Origin: DATFKA01 sp042095835
GTDB lineage: Bacteria; Bacteroidota; Bacteroidia; Chitinophagales; Saprospiraceae
Direction of reading: 5' to 3'
DNA length: 14,542 nucleotides
NCBI GenBank assembly: GCA_042095835.1
Contig: JBELML010000156.1
Location: 1-14,542, forward strand
Made by a program: the position numbers and the translations under genes. The notes beneath the pieces were generated by a model. The model worked only from the letters and a program-made list of their open reading frames with translations. It searched no databases and was not told the origin of the DNA. This document shows, piece by piece, positions 7,253 to 14,542 of this stretch. Positions within the stretch are counted from its first letter, which is position 1, and each line of letters starts with the position of its first letter.

Positions 7253-8581
7253 ATGGCGCAATTTGAATTGATCATGCCCAAAATGGGCGAAAGCATCATG
7301 GAGGCTACTATTTTGTCCTGGGCAAAGAAGGAAGGTGACACCGTAGAAATGGATGACACCATAGCAGAGATCGCTACCGATAAAGTGGATTCTGAAGTGC
7401 CTTCTCCAGTAAGCGGTACCATTACAAAAATTCTTTTCCAAGTGGATGACACCGTTCCCGTTGGTGAAGTTATTGCGCTGATCAATACGTCAGAAGAGCT
7501 TGAGGAGGACCTTCCTCAAAGTGCAGGCTCCACCAGCTCAACGGCTACTGACAATACCCAAAGTCAGGCTTCTCCAACAGTTCCTCAAGCTACAGCAGTC
7601 GCTACGGTCGCCAATACCTCCCAAAGCAATGGTACCAGCGGTAGGTTTTATTCTCCGCTAGTAAAAAACATCGCACAAAAAGAAAATATCAGCACACAGG
7701 AGCTAGACCAAATTCCAGGCACTGGTGCTAAGGGTCGAGTTACCAAAAAAGATATCCTCGCTTTCATTAGTAATAGAAAAAATCAAGTGCAGCCAGCAAA
7801 CAAGCTAGCGAAAGGACCTAATCCTGCAGCTAGTCAGGTCACAAGCGCTGCTGCTAGCCTCCCTTCAAGTGGTCAGGTGGAGATTGTTGAAATGGATCGC
7901 ATGAGAAGGTTAATTGCCGACCATATGGTGATGTCCAAACAAACTTCACCGCACGTCACTTCTTTTATAGAAGTAGATGTCACCAATATTGTGAATTGGA
8001 GAAATCGTATAAAAGGGGATTTCCAGAAGAAATACGGGCAAAAAATAACTTTTACACCAATCTTTATTGAGGCTGTAGCTAGGGCTATTCGAGATTTCCC
8101 AATGGTCAACATCTCAGTAGATGGTCAAAATATCATTGTAAAGAAGGATATTAATATTGGTATGGCTGCCGCGCTCCCATCGGGCAACTTAATTGTACCA
8201 GTAATCAAACAAGCCGACCAACTCAATCTACTTGGCCTCACCAAGCAAGTCAATGACTTCGCGAATAGAGCTCGGCAAAATCAATTAAAACCAAACGAGA
8301 TACAAGAAGGCACCTTCACGATTACCAATGTAGGCACCTTCGGCAATGTCATGGGTACACCGATCATCAATCAACCACAGGTAGCTATCCTTGCCGTGGG
8401 GGCTATCCGAAAGAAGCCTGCTGTAGTGGAAACAGAGTACGGTGATGTGATCGCCATCCGACAATTGATGTTTATGTCGCTATCTTATGATCACCGGGTA
8501 GTAGATGGATTCCTTGGTGGATCCTTCTTGAGGAAGATTGGAGATTACCTAGAAGCATTCGATCATCAGCAAACGATCTAG
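7253..8581 (+). CDS. 2-oxoacid dehydrogenase complex E2 (dihydrolipoamide acyltransferase)
   Basis: Core acyltransferase of a 2-oxoacid dehydrogenase complex: it takes the acyl group from E1 onto its lipoyl arm and passes it to CoA. The 442 residues comprise one lipoyl domain (1-78, lipoylated K44 in ATDKVDSEV), a Ser/Thr/Ala/Gln-rich linker (about 85-130), a peripheral-subunit-binding domain (about 132-170, GTGAKGRVTKKDI at 156-168), a second Ala/Pro linker, and the catalytic domain (about 209-437) with SYDHRVVDG at 411-419 giving H414 and D418. E1 and E3 genes are not adjacent, so the substrate cannot be fixed from context. The MGESIMEATI opening and ATDKVDSEV resemble the branched-chain or acetyl-transferring E2 proteins of Bacteroidota; pyruvate, 2-oxoglutarate and branched-chain oxoacids all remain possible. 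It has its own promoter and converges on the lysozyme gene with only 7 bp between stop codons. Confidence 0.94.
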   Translation: MAQFELIMPKMGESIMEATILSWAKKEGDTVEMDDTIAEIATDKVDSEVPSPVSGTITKILFQVDDTVPVGEVIALINTSEELEEDLPQSAGSTSSTATDNTQSQASPTVPQATAVATVANTSQSNGTSGRFYSPLVKNIAQKENISTQELDQIPGTGAKGRVTKKDILAFISNRKNQVQPANKLAKGPNPAASQVTSAAASLPSSGQVEIVEMDRMRRLIADHMVMSKQTSPHVTSFIEVDVTNIVNWRNRIKGDFQKKYGQKITFTPIFIEAVARAIRDFPMVNISVDGQNIIVKKDINIGMAAALPSGNLIVPVIKQADQLNLLGLTKQVNDFANRARQNQLKPNEIQEGTFTITNVGTFGNVMGTPIINQPQVAILAVGAIRKKPAVVETEYGDVIAIRQLMFMSLSYDHRVVDGFLGGSFLRKIGDYLEAFDHQQTI

Positions 8582-8588
8582 TATATCA

Positions 8589-9290
8589 TCAAGGCCCCAC
8601 TGCAACAGGAGCCGTCAAGCAATGGGACTCCAACTGCGGAATATCATAGGCAAAAACATTAAAGTCGACATCTCCCTCGATACCTTTGATACGGCCTTTG
8701 TTGCCGTATTGCCAAAAATCCCAAACCTTTTCTCCGGCAAGGTTTGGAGTCCTGATATTATAACGAGCTATCCATAGTGGGTAATCATCAAAATAACCCT
8801 CTAGGTGGCGATTATAAAACTTTTGATTGGTATAGATAATAGGCTTAATACCTGTCCTGGCCTCCACTGTATATAACCAAGCATACATTTCTTTTAATAA
8901 CTTCACCCGAGGCACATCATCCATAACTTCTACATCTAGGACCGGAGCTAAATCGCCGGGTTCGAGCTGTACCTGCGTCAAGAAATGATCTGCTTGTTCG
9001 AAACCAGAGTAAGCTGGGCGGAAAAAATGATATGCTCCACGGTATAGTCCTACCCTCTTGGAGTTGGGCCAATTCACTTGAAATAAAGTATCCTTGAAGG
9101 TCACTCCTTCGCTGGCTTTCATGAATGCAAAATCAATATAAGTGGTAGCGACACTGTCCCATTCGATGTGTCTTTGGTGGTGAGAAACATCTATTCCATG
9201 CACTTCATACTTAGGCATAGGCAGCGTAATACGATTGCAACCTAAGGCAGCTAAGAAAAAAATAGTTACTATGGATAAAATATGTTTCAT
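8589..9290 (-). CDS. GH25-family lysozyme-like lipoprotein
   Basis: Predicted muramidase of glycoside hydrolase family 25, cutting the MurNAc-GlcNAc bond of peptidoglycan; 233 residues. The N-terminus (MKHILS, hydrophobic core, AALGC) looks like a lipoprotein signal with acylated C18, though alanine at -3 is less usual than leucine. The GH25 barrel spans about 29-215: HGIDVSHHQ 31-39, FMKASEG 56-62, GAYHFFRP 85-92, LDVEV 118-122, YTNQKFY 153-159, WIARY 173-177, WQYG 193-196 and GDVDFN 206-211. D34, D119 and E121 are the expected catalytic acids, with D207 or D209 also conserved. No acidic surface-export signal follows the Cys, so it may face the periplasm; this is inference. A cell-wall remodelling role is as likely as attack on other bacteria. 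It shares no operon. Confidence 0.92.
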   Translation of the reverse strand: MKHILSIVTIFFLAALGCNRITLPMPKYEVHGIDVSHHQRHIEWDSVATTYIDFAFMKASEGVTFKDTLFQVNWPNSKRVGLYRGAYHFFRPAYSGFEQADHFLTQVQLEPGDLAPVLDVEVMDDVPRVKLLKEMYAWLYTVEARTGIKPIIYTNQKFYNRHLEGYFDDYPLWIARYNIRTPNLAGEKVWDFWQYGNKGRIKGIEGDVDFNVFAYDIPQLESHCLTAPVAVGP

Positions 9291-9495
9291 GGATAATTTA
9301 CAGTCAGGCAGCTTAAAAAAATTCTAAGATTAGGTCCTTAGCTGCTTTATTTCTTTATAGAACGAAGGAAACCTGGAATTATGCACCTTCATTTAGCAGT
9401 TTTTCCAAATTATTATATAATACGTTTCAAAACCGTTTTGGTTGTTTTACTTTGGTCAACTAAACTACACTTTAGATAAAGAGTTGATGATCTAG
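9291..9495. other. Left part of the lysozyme-aminotransferase spacer
   Basis: No gene seen. It contains an inverted repeat GCAGCT / AGCTGC (9308-9313 and 9340-9345) with a smaller CTAAG / CTTAG pair inside, in what would be the lysozyme mRNA leader, and a dyad CAAAAC-C-GTTTTG (9428-9440) that could be an operator. AT-rich sequence near 9410-9420 could hold the leftward lysozyme promoter, but no exact TAnnTTTG box with a -33 partner was found. Confidence 0.4.
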
Positions 9496-9670
9496 TACAC
9501 TAGAGTTTATGTAAATCAATTTCGTATGAGCCTAAAAAATCTTTTTGCACAGCTCTGCGGCACATGCTCGCCATAATAGCTATGGCTATTAGGCTCCGCC
9601 TGTTTCTTGATCTGTTCAAAAATCTTAATTGATTCTCTATACAAAACTAACTTACATAAACTCTACTGTA
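9496..9670. repeat. Imperfect inverted-repeat element, about 175 bp (MITE- or REP-like, or structured RNA)
   Basis: Terminal repeats TACACTAGAGTTTATGTAA (9496-9514) and, inverted, TTACATAAACTCTACTGTA (9652-9670) match at 18 of 19 positions. Similarity continues inward in patches: A-TTT-GTAT at the base, TTTTTG-ACAG midway, and GCC-TAATAGC at the apex. The tip is a clean stem GCC-A-TAATAGC / GCTATTAGGC with loop TATG (9570-9593 region). The central 60 bases are GC-richer than the surrounding AT-rich spacer. No open reading frame and no clear target-site duplication were found. This suggests a small non-autonomous mobile element or a dispersed palindromic repeat; a folded non-coding RNA is the alternative. 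The fold is visible; class and mobility are inference. Confidence 0.6.
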
Positions 9671-9764
9671 AAATAAATTCCTTAGTGACACGAACTAGGT
9701 ATTCAATTATTCATTCAATTGGACTCTAGCAAAGGATTCGCACATTCGATACAATACATAGCCA
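9671..9764 (+). other. Leader region of the aminotransferase gene
   Basis: Short AT-rich stretch with two copies of ATTCAATT (9701-9708 and 9713-9720) separated by ATTC. No TAnnTTTG promoter box or Shine-Dalgarno is visible, so the transcription start of the aminotransferase is unclear and could lie within or left of the inverted-repeat element. Confidence 0.3.
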
Positions 9765-10946
9765 ATGACGCTACGACAGCAATTTTTACAACACGTCGCA
9801 CAGACCAGTGAAGCACCTCTATTATTAGAAATAGACCGAGGAGAAGGCGTTTATTTATTTGACCCATCAGGCAAGGCTCATCTCGATTTAATTGCAGGTA
9901 TATCGGTCAGCAGCCTTGGGCATGCTCACCCGGCGGTAGTCAAGGCCGTACAAGAGCAAAGTGCCCGCTATATGCATACCCTGGTCTACGGAGAGTTTGT
10001 AATGAAACCTCAAGTGGAGCTGGCTCGATTACTCACCGACCAGCTTCCCGCCCAACTTAACAGCGTTTATTTTGTAAACTCTGGAAGCGAAGCCACTGAA
10101 GGAGCTATGAAGCTGGCCAAAAGAGCAAGCGGAAGAGCAGAGATCATTGCCTGCAAAAAAGCGTACCATGGGTCTACTCAGGGAGCTGCCAGCTTGATGT
10201 CGCCTACTGATTTCACCCAAGCATTCCATCCTTTATTACCAGGTATCAAGCATATTGAATTCAACTGCGAATTTTGTTTACAACAGATTACTGAGAAAAC
10301 GGCAGCCGTAATTGTGGAGACCGTACAAGCAGAATGGGGCGTTCGACCACCGCGCCCTCATTATCTAAAGTCTCTACGGAAAAGGTGCACAGAAGTAGGG
10401 GCCTTATTGATTTTAGATGAGATACAAGTAGGCTATGGTAGAACGGGCTCCTTATTTGCATTTGAGCAATTCGACATTGTACCAGATATCTTGCTACTGG
10501 CCAAGGCCATGGGTGGAGGAATGCCTATTGGAGCTTTTGTAGCCGACCAATCATTAATGAAAAAACTAAGTCACGATCCAGTTTTAGGTCATATCACTAC
10601 TTTTGGTGGGCACCCGGTCACCTGCGCTGCTGGGCTAGCCACCTTAAAGACTTTGCTTCAGGAAACCCACATCCAAGAAGTAAAAACCAAAGAAAGCCTG
10701 TTTATATCTTTGCTCAAACATCCTAAGATAATAGAACTTAGAAGTGCCGGCCTGCTTATGGCGATCCAGCTAGATAGCTTTGAGGAGGTACTATCAGTAA
10801 TCAAATACTGTCTTGAGCAGGGCGTAATTGTAGATTGGTTTTTATTTAATGAATGTGCAGTAAGAATTGCCCCACCACTAATCATAGAGGAAAAAGACAT
10901 TCGCAAAGGATGTCAGGTAATACTGGATGCGCTTGATCGATTATAA
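9765..10946 (+). CDS. Class III PLP-dependent aminotransferase (acetylornithine/ornithine aminotransferase-like)
   Basis: Fold-type I, class III omega-aminotransferase of 393 residues that moves an amino group between a terminal amine or amino acid and a 2-oxoacid using pyridoxal phosphate. Motifs: NSGSEAT 105-111 (phosphate binding), KKAYHGST 131-138, DEIQVGYGRTG 218-228 (D218 to the pyridine nitrogen), AKAMGGGMPIGAF 246-258 with Schiff-base lysine K247, TTFGGHPV 278-285, and VRIAPPL 366-372, where R367 corresponds to the carboxylate-binding arginine of the ornithine aminotransferase group. The usual EP-QGEGG block reads ETVQAEWG (185-192), so the exact substrate is uncertain; no arginine or other pathway genes are adjacent. 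ATG start without a visible Shine-Dalgarno. Its stop codon abuts that of the convergent rpoN. Confidence 0.9.
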   Translation: MTLRQQFLQHVAQTSEAPLLLEIDRGEGVYLFDPSGKAHLDLIAGISVSSLGHAHPAVVKAVQEQSARYMHTLVYGEFVMKPQVELARLLTDQLPAQLNSVYFVNSGSEATEGAMKLAKRASGRAEIIACKKAYHGSTQGAASLMSPTDFTQAFHPLLPGIKHIEFNCEFCLQQITEKTAAVIVETVQAEWGVRPPRPHYLKSLRKRCTEVGALLILDEIQVGYGRTGSLFAFEQFDIVPDILLLAKAMGGGMPIGAFVADQSLMKKLSHDPVLGHITTFGGHPVTCAAGLATLKTLLQETHIQEVKTKESLFISLLKHPKIIELRSAGLLMAIQLDSFEEVLSVIKYCLEQGVIVDWFLFNECAVRIAPPLIIEEKDIRKGCQVILDALDRL

Positions 10947-12449
10947 CTCCTTACGTAGACTGGCTTTTGGTATATTCAATTGATCTCGATACTTCGCTAT
11001 CGTGCGTCGAGCAACATTATATCCTTTTTCTTTCAGGAGTCCTGTGAGTTTCTGGTCAGAAAGTGGTTTACGTTTATTCTCATTACTAATAATTTCAGCA
11101 AGAATATTTTTCACCTCCAAAGTAGACACTTCTTCACCATCGGCGTTTTGTAAAGACTCCGAAAAGAAACTTTTCAAAGAGCGAGTCCCATATTCGGTCT
11201 GCACAAACTTAGAGTTCGCTACCCTCGACACCGTCGACACATCCAAGCCGGTTATATCCGCAATATCCTGTAAGATCATGGGGCGAATTCGTCGCTCATC
11301 TCCCGTCTGGAAGTAATCGTATTGATACTGCAAAATAGCGTACATACTTTTATAAAGGGTCTCATGGCGCTGCTTAATCGCATCGATAAACCAGCGAGCG
11401 GATTCTACCTTTTGTTTGGCAAACTGTAGGGCTTCTTTTTGCTGCTTATTAAGAGAAGATTTGGTTTTGCGCTTATTTTGAGATTGTAACATCTCTCTGA
11501 AGTGATCACTAATCCGAAGTTCAGGCGCATTTCGAGCATTGAGTCGCAGTACCAGTTCATCGTCTTTATTCTCTATGATAAAATCAGGAATAATGTATTG
11601 ATTGATTCTTGAAGCATTCCCTGAGGAATAACCACTAGCTGGCTTAGGGTTCAAGGTCAGGATTACATCCATAGCGGCTTTGAGTCCTTCTTCAGAAATA
11701 TCTAATTGACGGATCAATTTATCAAAATGCTTCTTTGAGAAAGCATCAAAATAGCGATCTATAATACGGATCGCCACTTTAATAAACTTAGGCTCTACCT
11801 CTTCAAACTCATCCCAGTTATCCAATTTTTGCCGCAGCTGTATCAGTAGGCATTCTTGTAGATCGCGGGCTCCGATTCCTGGTGGATCGAAAGTTTGGAT
11901 CATTTCTAATAGCCCTTCTATTTTTTCTTCGCTAGTAAAAATATTCTGAGAAAACATCAGGTCATCAACGATGGCATCTGGCTCTCTGCGGAGGTACCCA
12001 TCTTCGTCTATACTCCCTATTATTTGTAAGGCGATCTGGCGATCCTCTTCACTAGCCAAGCGACGCAAACCTAGCTGTTCCTCTAGAAACTCATGCAGGC
12101 TAACCTCCAAGGCAATTGGTATCGTTTTATCCTCTTCGTCGGGGTTATAAGAACTCCCCGTGGAGGTATAGGCGGAAGGATCATCCTCCATATACTCGGT
12201 AAGGTAATCGTCTAATTCGTAAGTTTCCTCTGGTGCTTCACTTTCAAATTCGTCCAGGCCTGTATCATTGAGGTCACTTTCTGTAGTCTCTTGGTTATTC
12301 CCCTCTTCTAAGGCTGGATTCGCTTCTAACTCCTCTTTGATTCTTTGGTCAAGCATAACCGCAGGAATCTGGAGCAACTTCATTAGCTGAATTTGCTGAG
12401 GGGCTAAAATAAGACGCTGGCTTTGCTTTTGCGCAATACTCGTTCTCAT
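10941..12449 (-). CDS. rpoN: RNA polymerase sigma-54 factor RpoN
   Basis: Alternative sigma factor that directs RNA polymerase to -24/-12 promoters and needs an AAA+ enhancer-binding activator to open them. The 502 residues show all regions: the Gln/Leu-rich activator-interacting region I (1-48, with QRLILAPQQIQLMKLLQIP at 11-29), an acidic region II (about 49-110), the core-binding domain (about 112-260, FDPPGIGARDLQECL at 187-201), the central DNA-contact domain with helix-turn-helix (about 391-412, DIADITGLDVSTVSRV), and the RpoN box ARRTIAKYRD at 480-489. No activator gene is next to it in this window. The ATG start at 12449 fits the conserved N-terminus, and a TAnnTTTG-like promoter lies about 50 bases upstream. 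It ends tail to tail with the aminotransferase, leaving no room for a dedicated terminator between them. Confidence 0.98.
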   Translation of the reverse strand: MRTSIAQKQSQRLILAPQQIQLMKLLQIPAVMLDQRIKEELEANPALEEGNNQETTESDLNDTGLDEFESEAPEETYELDDYLTEYMEDDPSAYTSTGSSYNPDEEDKTIPIALEVSLHEFLEEQLGLRRLASEEDRQIALQIIGSIDEDGYLRREPDAIVDDLMFSQNIFTSEEKIEGLLEMIQTFDPPGIGARDLQECLLIQLRQKLDNWDEFEEVEPKFIKVAIRIIDRYFDAFSKKHFDKLIRQLDISEEGLKAAMDVILTLNPKPASGYSSGNASRINQYIIPDFIIENKDDELVLRLNARNAPELRISDHFREMLQSQNKRKTKSSLNKQQKEALQFAKQKVESARWFIDAIKQRHETLYKSMYAILQYQYDYFQTGDERRIRPMILQDIADITGLDVSTVSRVANSKFVQTEYGTRSLKSFFSESLQNADGEEVSTLEVKNILAEIISNENKRKPLSDQKLTGLLKEKGYNVARRTIAKYRDQLNIPKASLRKEL

Positions 12450-12498
12450 CAGTTGCGGTTGGTTAATTGCTTATAATCGGTATAAATTAATCTTTTTT

Positions 12499-12529
12499 CA
12501 TATATAATAAACGAGTGGCTTTTCTCAAA
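12499..12529 (-). promoter_or_regulatory. Candidate rpoN promoter
   Basis: On the leftward strand TTTG (12526-12529), 19 bases, then TATATATG (12499-12506): one mismatch from TTTG-N19-TAnnTTTG at the ideal spacing. The predicted start near 12494 gives a leader of about 45 bases before the rpoN ATG, close to the layout of the E2 promoter in this window. The remaining divergent spacer to the aminopeptidase gene shows no matching rightward promoter. Confidence 0.55.
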
Positions 12530-12684
12530 GGTTGCAGAACCCTACAAAAATCTTGCCGAAAATAAAATTACTTGATTTTTCTATAACTTCACATTAATTA
12601 GAGTGTTCTTCTACAAATCTCGTAGACCAACTACTACTGATCACAAAATTCGGAAAATAAGAATATAAGCTCAACTTGCTCAAG

Positions 12685-14466
12685 ATGGACACAAAAGCTA
12701 AACTGGCCGCTCTACGTTCCGTAATGGCTCAATTGAAAATTGATGCCTACCTTATACCTAGCAATGACCCACATCAAAGTGAATACGTTGCACCACATTG
12801 GCAATCTAGAACTTGGATGAGTGGATTCACTGGTTCCTATGGCGTCTTAATTATCACAATGCACAAGGCAGACCTTTGGACAGACAGTCGCTATTTTATT
12901 CAGGCAGAGCAAGAACTGAAGGATAGCGGGATCGCTATGAAAAAGTTAGAAGCAGGAAAACCAGACTATAACCATTGGTTGATCAACAACTTGAAAAATG
13001 GCGACACCCTTGGTGTAGATGGACAGCTACTTTCCAAAGATCAATACCAACGACTCCGTAAAAAATTAGCCCCAGCGAATATCCACATTAATTATAAACA
13101 TGATCTAATCAAGGAGATATGGGCAGATCGCCCCACTTTACCTGATGATCTTATTTATGAACATGCGCATCCTTATCCTGCTCTAAGTCGAATGGAGAAA
13201 ATAGACCTGGTTCGACAAGAAATGCAAGCTTTAAGAGTCAATGCCTACCCCATCACCAAACTAGACGATATCGCTTGGTTACTCAACCTAAGAGGCCAAG
13301 ATGTGGACTTTAATCCCGTTTTTATTGCCTATTTTCTACTTTTCGAAAAAGAAGCTTACTTATTTATCCATCCTGAAAAAGTTCCTGCCCTTATTCGAGA
13401 AAGTTTAGAAGCGGATTCCATCAAAATTAAAGCTTACCATGATTTTCAAGCATATTTTGGCTTTCTGCAAAAACCCACCAAGGTACTTATTGAACCTACC
13501 TTGAGCATCCCTTATTTTAACCAAATTGATGCCTCCTGTTGTATTTACCACCAGGGACTGGTCGAATCTTTGAAAGCAATTAAACACCCCAAAGAGTTGG
13601 ACTTCATTCGATCTACCATGATCAAAGACGGTGTAGCGCTTACTCGGTTTTATAAATGGTTGGACGAGAAAGAAGACATCACTGAACTCAACGAATATCA
13701 ACTTTCTGAGCAACTCAATGCATTCAGAGCACAAGACGAATCTTATGTAGGCGAGAGCTTCCCCGCCATCGTGGGCTTCCAATCCAATGCTGCAGTAGTA
13801 CACTATCGACCACAGCAAGAGCATAGTAAAACGCTAGAAACCCTAGGTATGCTCCTCGTAGATTCAGGTGGTCAATACCAAAGTGGCACCACCGACATCA
13901 CCAGGACGATAACTATTGGCACACCTACTACCGAACAAAAAGAAACATTCACACAAGTCCTCAAAGGACACATTGAGTTGGCGATGATCCAATTTCCAAC
14001 GGGAACCACTGCGGGGCAACTTGACTTACTGGCTCGCAAGCACCTTTGGCAGTCTGGCAGAAATTATGGTCATGGTACTGGTCACGGCGTTGGTTATTTC
14101 CTCAATGTACACGAGGGGCCAGCAAGCATTTCTCCTGCGGTGAATAGTGCTAGGGGACGACAAATCCTACAAGTTGGTATGATTTTATCCAATGAGCCAG
14201 GCTATTATAAACCCGGTGAATACGGGATTCGAACCGAAAATTTGATTTGCGTACAAGCTTCTGCTCATGAGGGCTTTCTAAAAATGGAGACCCTAAGTCT
14301 CTTTCCAATTGATCAACGTTTAATAGCAATAGACTTAATGACTAGAGCAGAAATCCAATGGCTGAATAGCTATCATCAGCAGGTATTTAATCGCTTATCG
14401 CCACATTTATCCGCCGAGGAGCAAACTTGGCTGCGAGAGAAGTGTTTAGCATTTGAACTTGATTAA
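12685..14466 (+). CDS. Aminopeptidase P family (M24B) Xaa-Pro aminopeptidase, three-domain type
   Basis: Cytosolic dimetal exopeptidase that removes an N-terminal residue preceding proline, helping to finish peptide breakdown. The 593 residues form the long, three-domain aminopeptidase P1 type: two creatinase-like N-terminal domains (about 1-140 and 145-300; YLIPSNDPHQSEYVAPHW at 22-39) and a C-terminal pita-bread domain (about 305-540). Metal ligands are visible: D393 (LVDSGG), D404 (TTDITRT), H467 (GHGTGHGVG 462-470), E504 (SNEPGYY) and E518 (IRTENL). The length is usual for the group. The ATG at 12685 is preferred; an in-frame TTG nine bases earlier would add only MLK. It is divergent from rpoN across about 235 bp and is the last gene in the window. 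Confidence 0.94.
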   Translation: MDTKAKLAALRSVMAQLKIDAYLIPSNDPHQSEYVAPHWQSRTWMSGFTGSYGVLIITMHKADLWTDSRYFIQAEQELKDSGIAMKKLEAGKPDYNHWLINNLKNGDTLGVDGQLLSKDQYQRLRKKLAPANIHINYKHDLIKEIWADRPTLPDDLIYEHAHPYPALSRMEKIDLVRQEMQALRVNAYPITKLDDIAWLLNLRGQDVDFNPVFIAYFLLFEKEAYLFIHPEKVPALIRESLEADSIKIKAYHDFQAYFGFLQKPTKVLIEPTLSIPYFNQIDASCCIYHQGLVESLKAIKHPKELDFIRSTMIKDGVALTRFYKWLDEKEDITELNEYQLSEQLNAFRAQDESYVGESFPAIVGFQSNAAVVHYRPQQEHSKTLETLGMLLVDSGGQYQSGTTDITRTITIGTPTTEQKETFTQVLKGHIELAMIQFPTGTTAGQLDLLARKHLWQSGRNYGHGTGHGVGYFLNVHEGPASISPAVNSARGRQILQVGMILSNEPGYYKPGEYGIRTENLICVQASAHEGFLKMETLSLFPIDQRLIAIDLMTRAEIQWLNSYHQQVFNRLSPHLSAEEQTWLREKCLAFELD

Positions 14467-14537
14467 GAGCATATTTAAAAATTTATCCTTTGGGCTAAAA
14501 TTTACCCTTTTGCCCCTAGAATTCGTTAAAAATGCTC
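14467..14537 (+). repeat. Inverted repeat with internal direct repeats after the aminopeptidase gene
   Basis: Starting at the base after the stop codon, GAGCAT (14467-14472) pairs with ATGCTC (14532-14537), and the adjoining TTTAA / TTAAA sequence extends the match imperfectly. Inside lie two similar units that begin AAATTTA and continue with a CC-TTT-G-like run (about 14480-14498 and 14499-14519), plus a GGGC / GCCC pair (14493-14496 and 14512-14515). It may fold as the 3' end of the aminopeptidase mRNA, but there is no proper U-run within the window, so calling it a terminator is not justified. Confidence 0.35.
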
Positions 14538-14542
14538 GTAAT

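Noticed and set aside
9308..9355. Hairpin followed by a T-rich run on the rightward strand
   Set aside because: It looks terminator-like, but no rightward gene ends there; it lies upstream of a leftward gene, and the loop of 26 bases is long.
12457..12470. GG-N10-GC pattern with TTGCT, possible sigma-54 promoter facing the aminopeptidase gene
   Set aside because: The -12 part fits, but the -24 part (CGGTTG) matches TGGCAC poorly, it lies over 200 bases from the start codon, and GG-N10-GC occurs often by chance.
12676..12684. TTG start three codons upstream for the aminopeptidase
   Set aside because: An ATG follows three codons later, and the resulting N-terminus (MDTKAKL) suits the family; TTG has no supporting ribosome site.
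13405..13824. 139-codon leftward open frame inside the aminopeptidase gene
   Set aside because: It is fully antisense to a well-conserved enzyme, has no recognisable motif and no promoter of its own.

Overview
The window is chromosomal DNA from a member of the Bacteroidota, probably a marine or environmental lineage related to the Saprospiria/Lewinella group. Supporting signs are a secreted M43-family protease with a type IX secretion (Por) C-terminal sorting domain, promoters of the Bacteroidota form TTTG-N19-TAnnTTTG, almost no Shine-Dalgarno sequences, a moderately AT-rich base composition, and the gene block birA / rsfS / ftsH in the divergent order that is common in this phylum. Placement below phylum is inference.

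Layout, left to right. A perfect 50-bp palindrome (51-100) is a bidirectional terminator behind ftsH. The leftward pair rsfS-ftsH (ribosome silencing factor, membrane AAA+ protease) is divergent from birA (monofunctional biotin protein ligase); both rsfS and birA appear to start with TTG. birA converges on a large secreted metalloprotease gene with its own leftward terminator (3610-3641). A 416-bp AT-rich divergent spacer holds the protease leader and several small palindromes, and then comes cinA (NMN deamidase / competence-damage family). Next is an E2 subunit of a 2-oxoacid dehydrogenase with a near-perfect Bacteroidota promoter. It meets, tail to tail and 7 bp apart, a leftward GH25 lysozyme-like lipoprotein gene. 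A 474-bp spacer follows, containing a roughly 175-bp imperfect inverted-repeat element (9496-9670). To its right are a class III PLP aminotransferase, rpoN (sigma-54, leftward, its stop codon abutting that of the aminotransferase) and a three-domain aminopeptidase P.

Most genes are single transcription units in alternating orientation, and only rsfS-ftsH looks like an operon. They are mainly housekeeping functions: membrane proteolysis, ribosome hibernation, biotinylation, pyridine-nucleotide salvage, oxo-acid oxidation, amino-acid metabolism, peptide turnover and sigma-54 transcription. The protease and lysozyme are envelope or secreted hydrolases.

I found no RNA genes, CRISPR array, complete insertion sequence or phage genes, and no gene cluster that looks like an undescribed defence or biosynthetic system. 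The item most worth following up is the non-coding inverted-repeat element at 9496-9670. Other oddities are the insert in the protease sorting domain, its polyglutamate linker, and the unusual start and stop codon arrangements.
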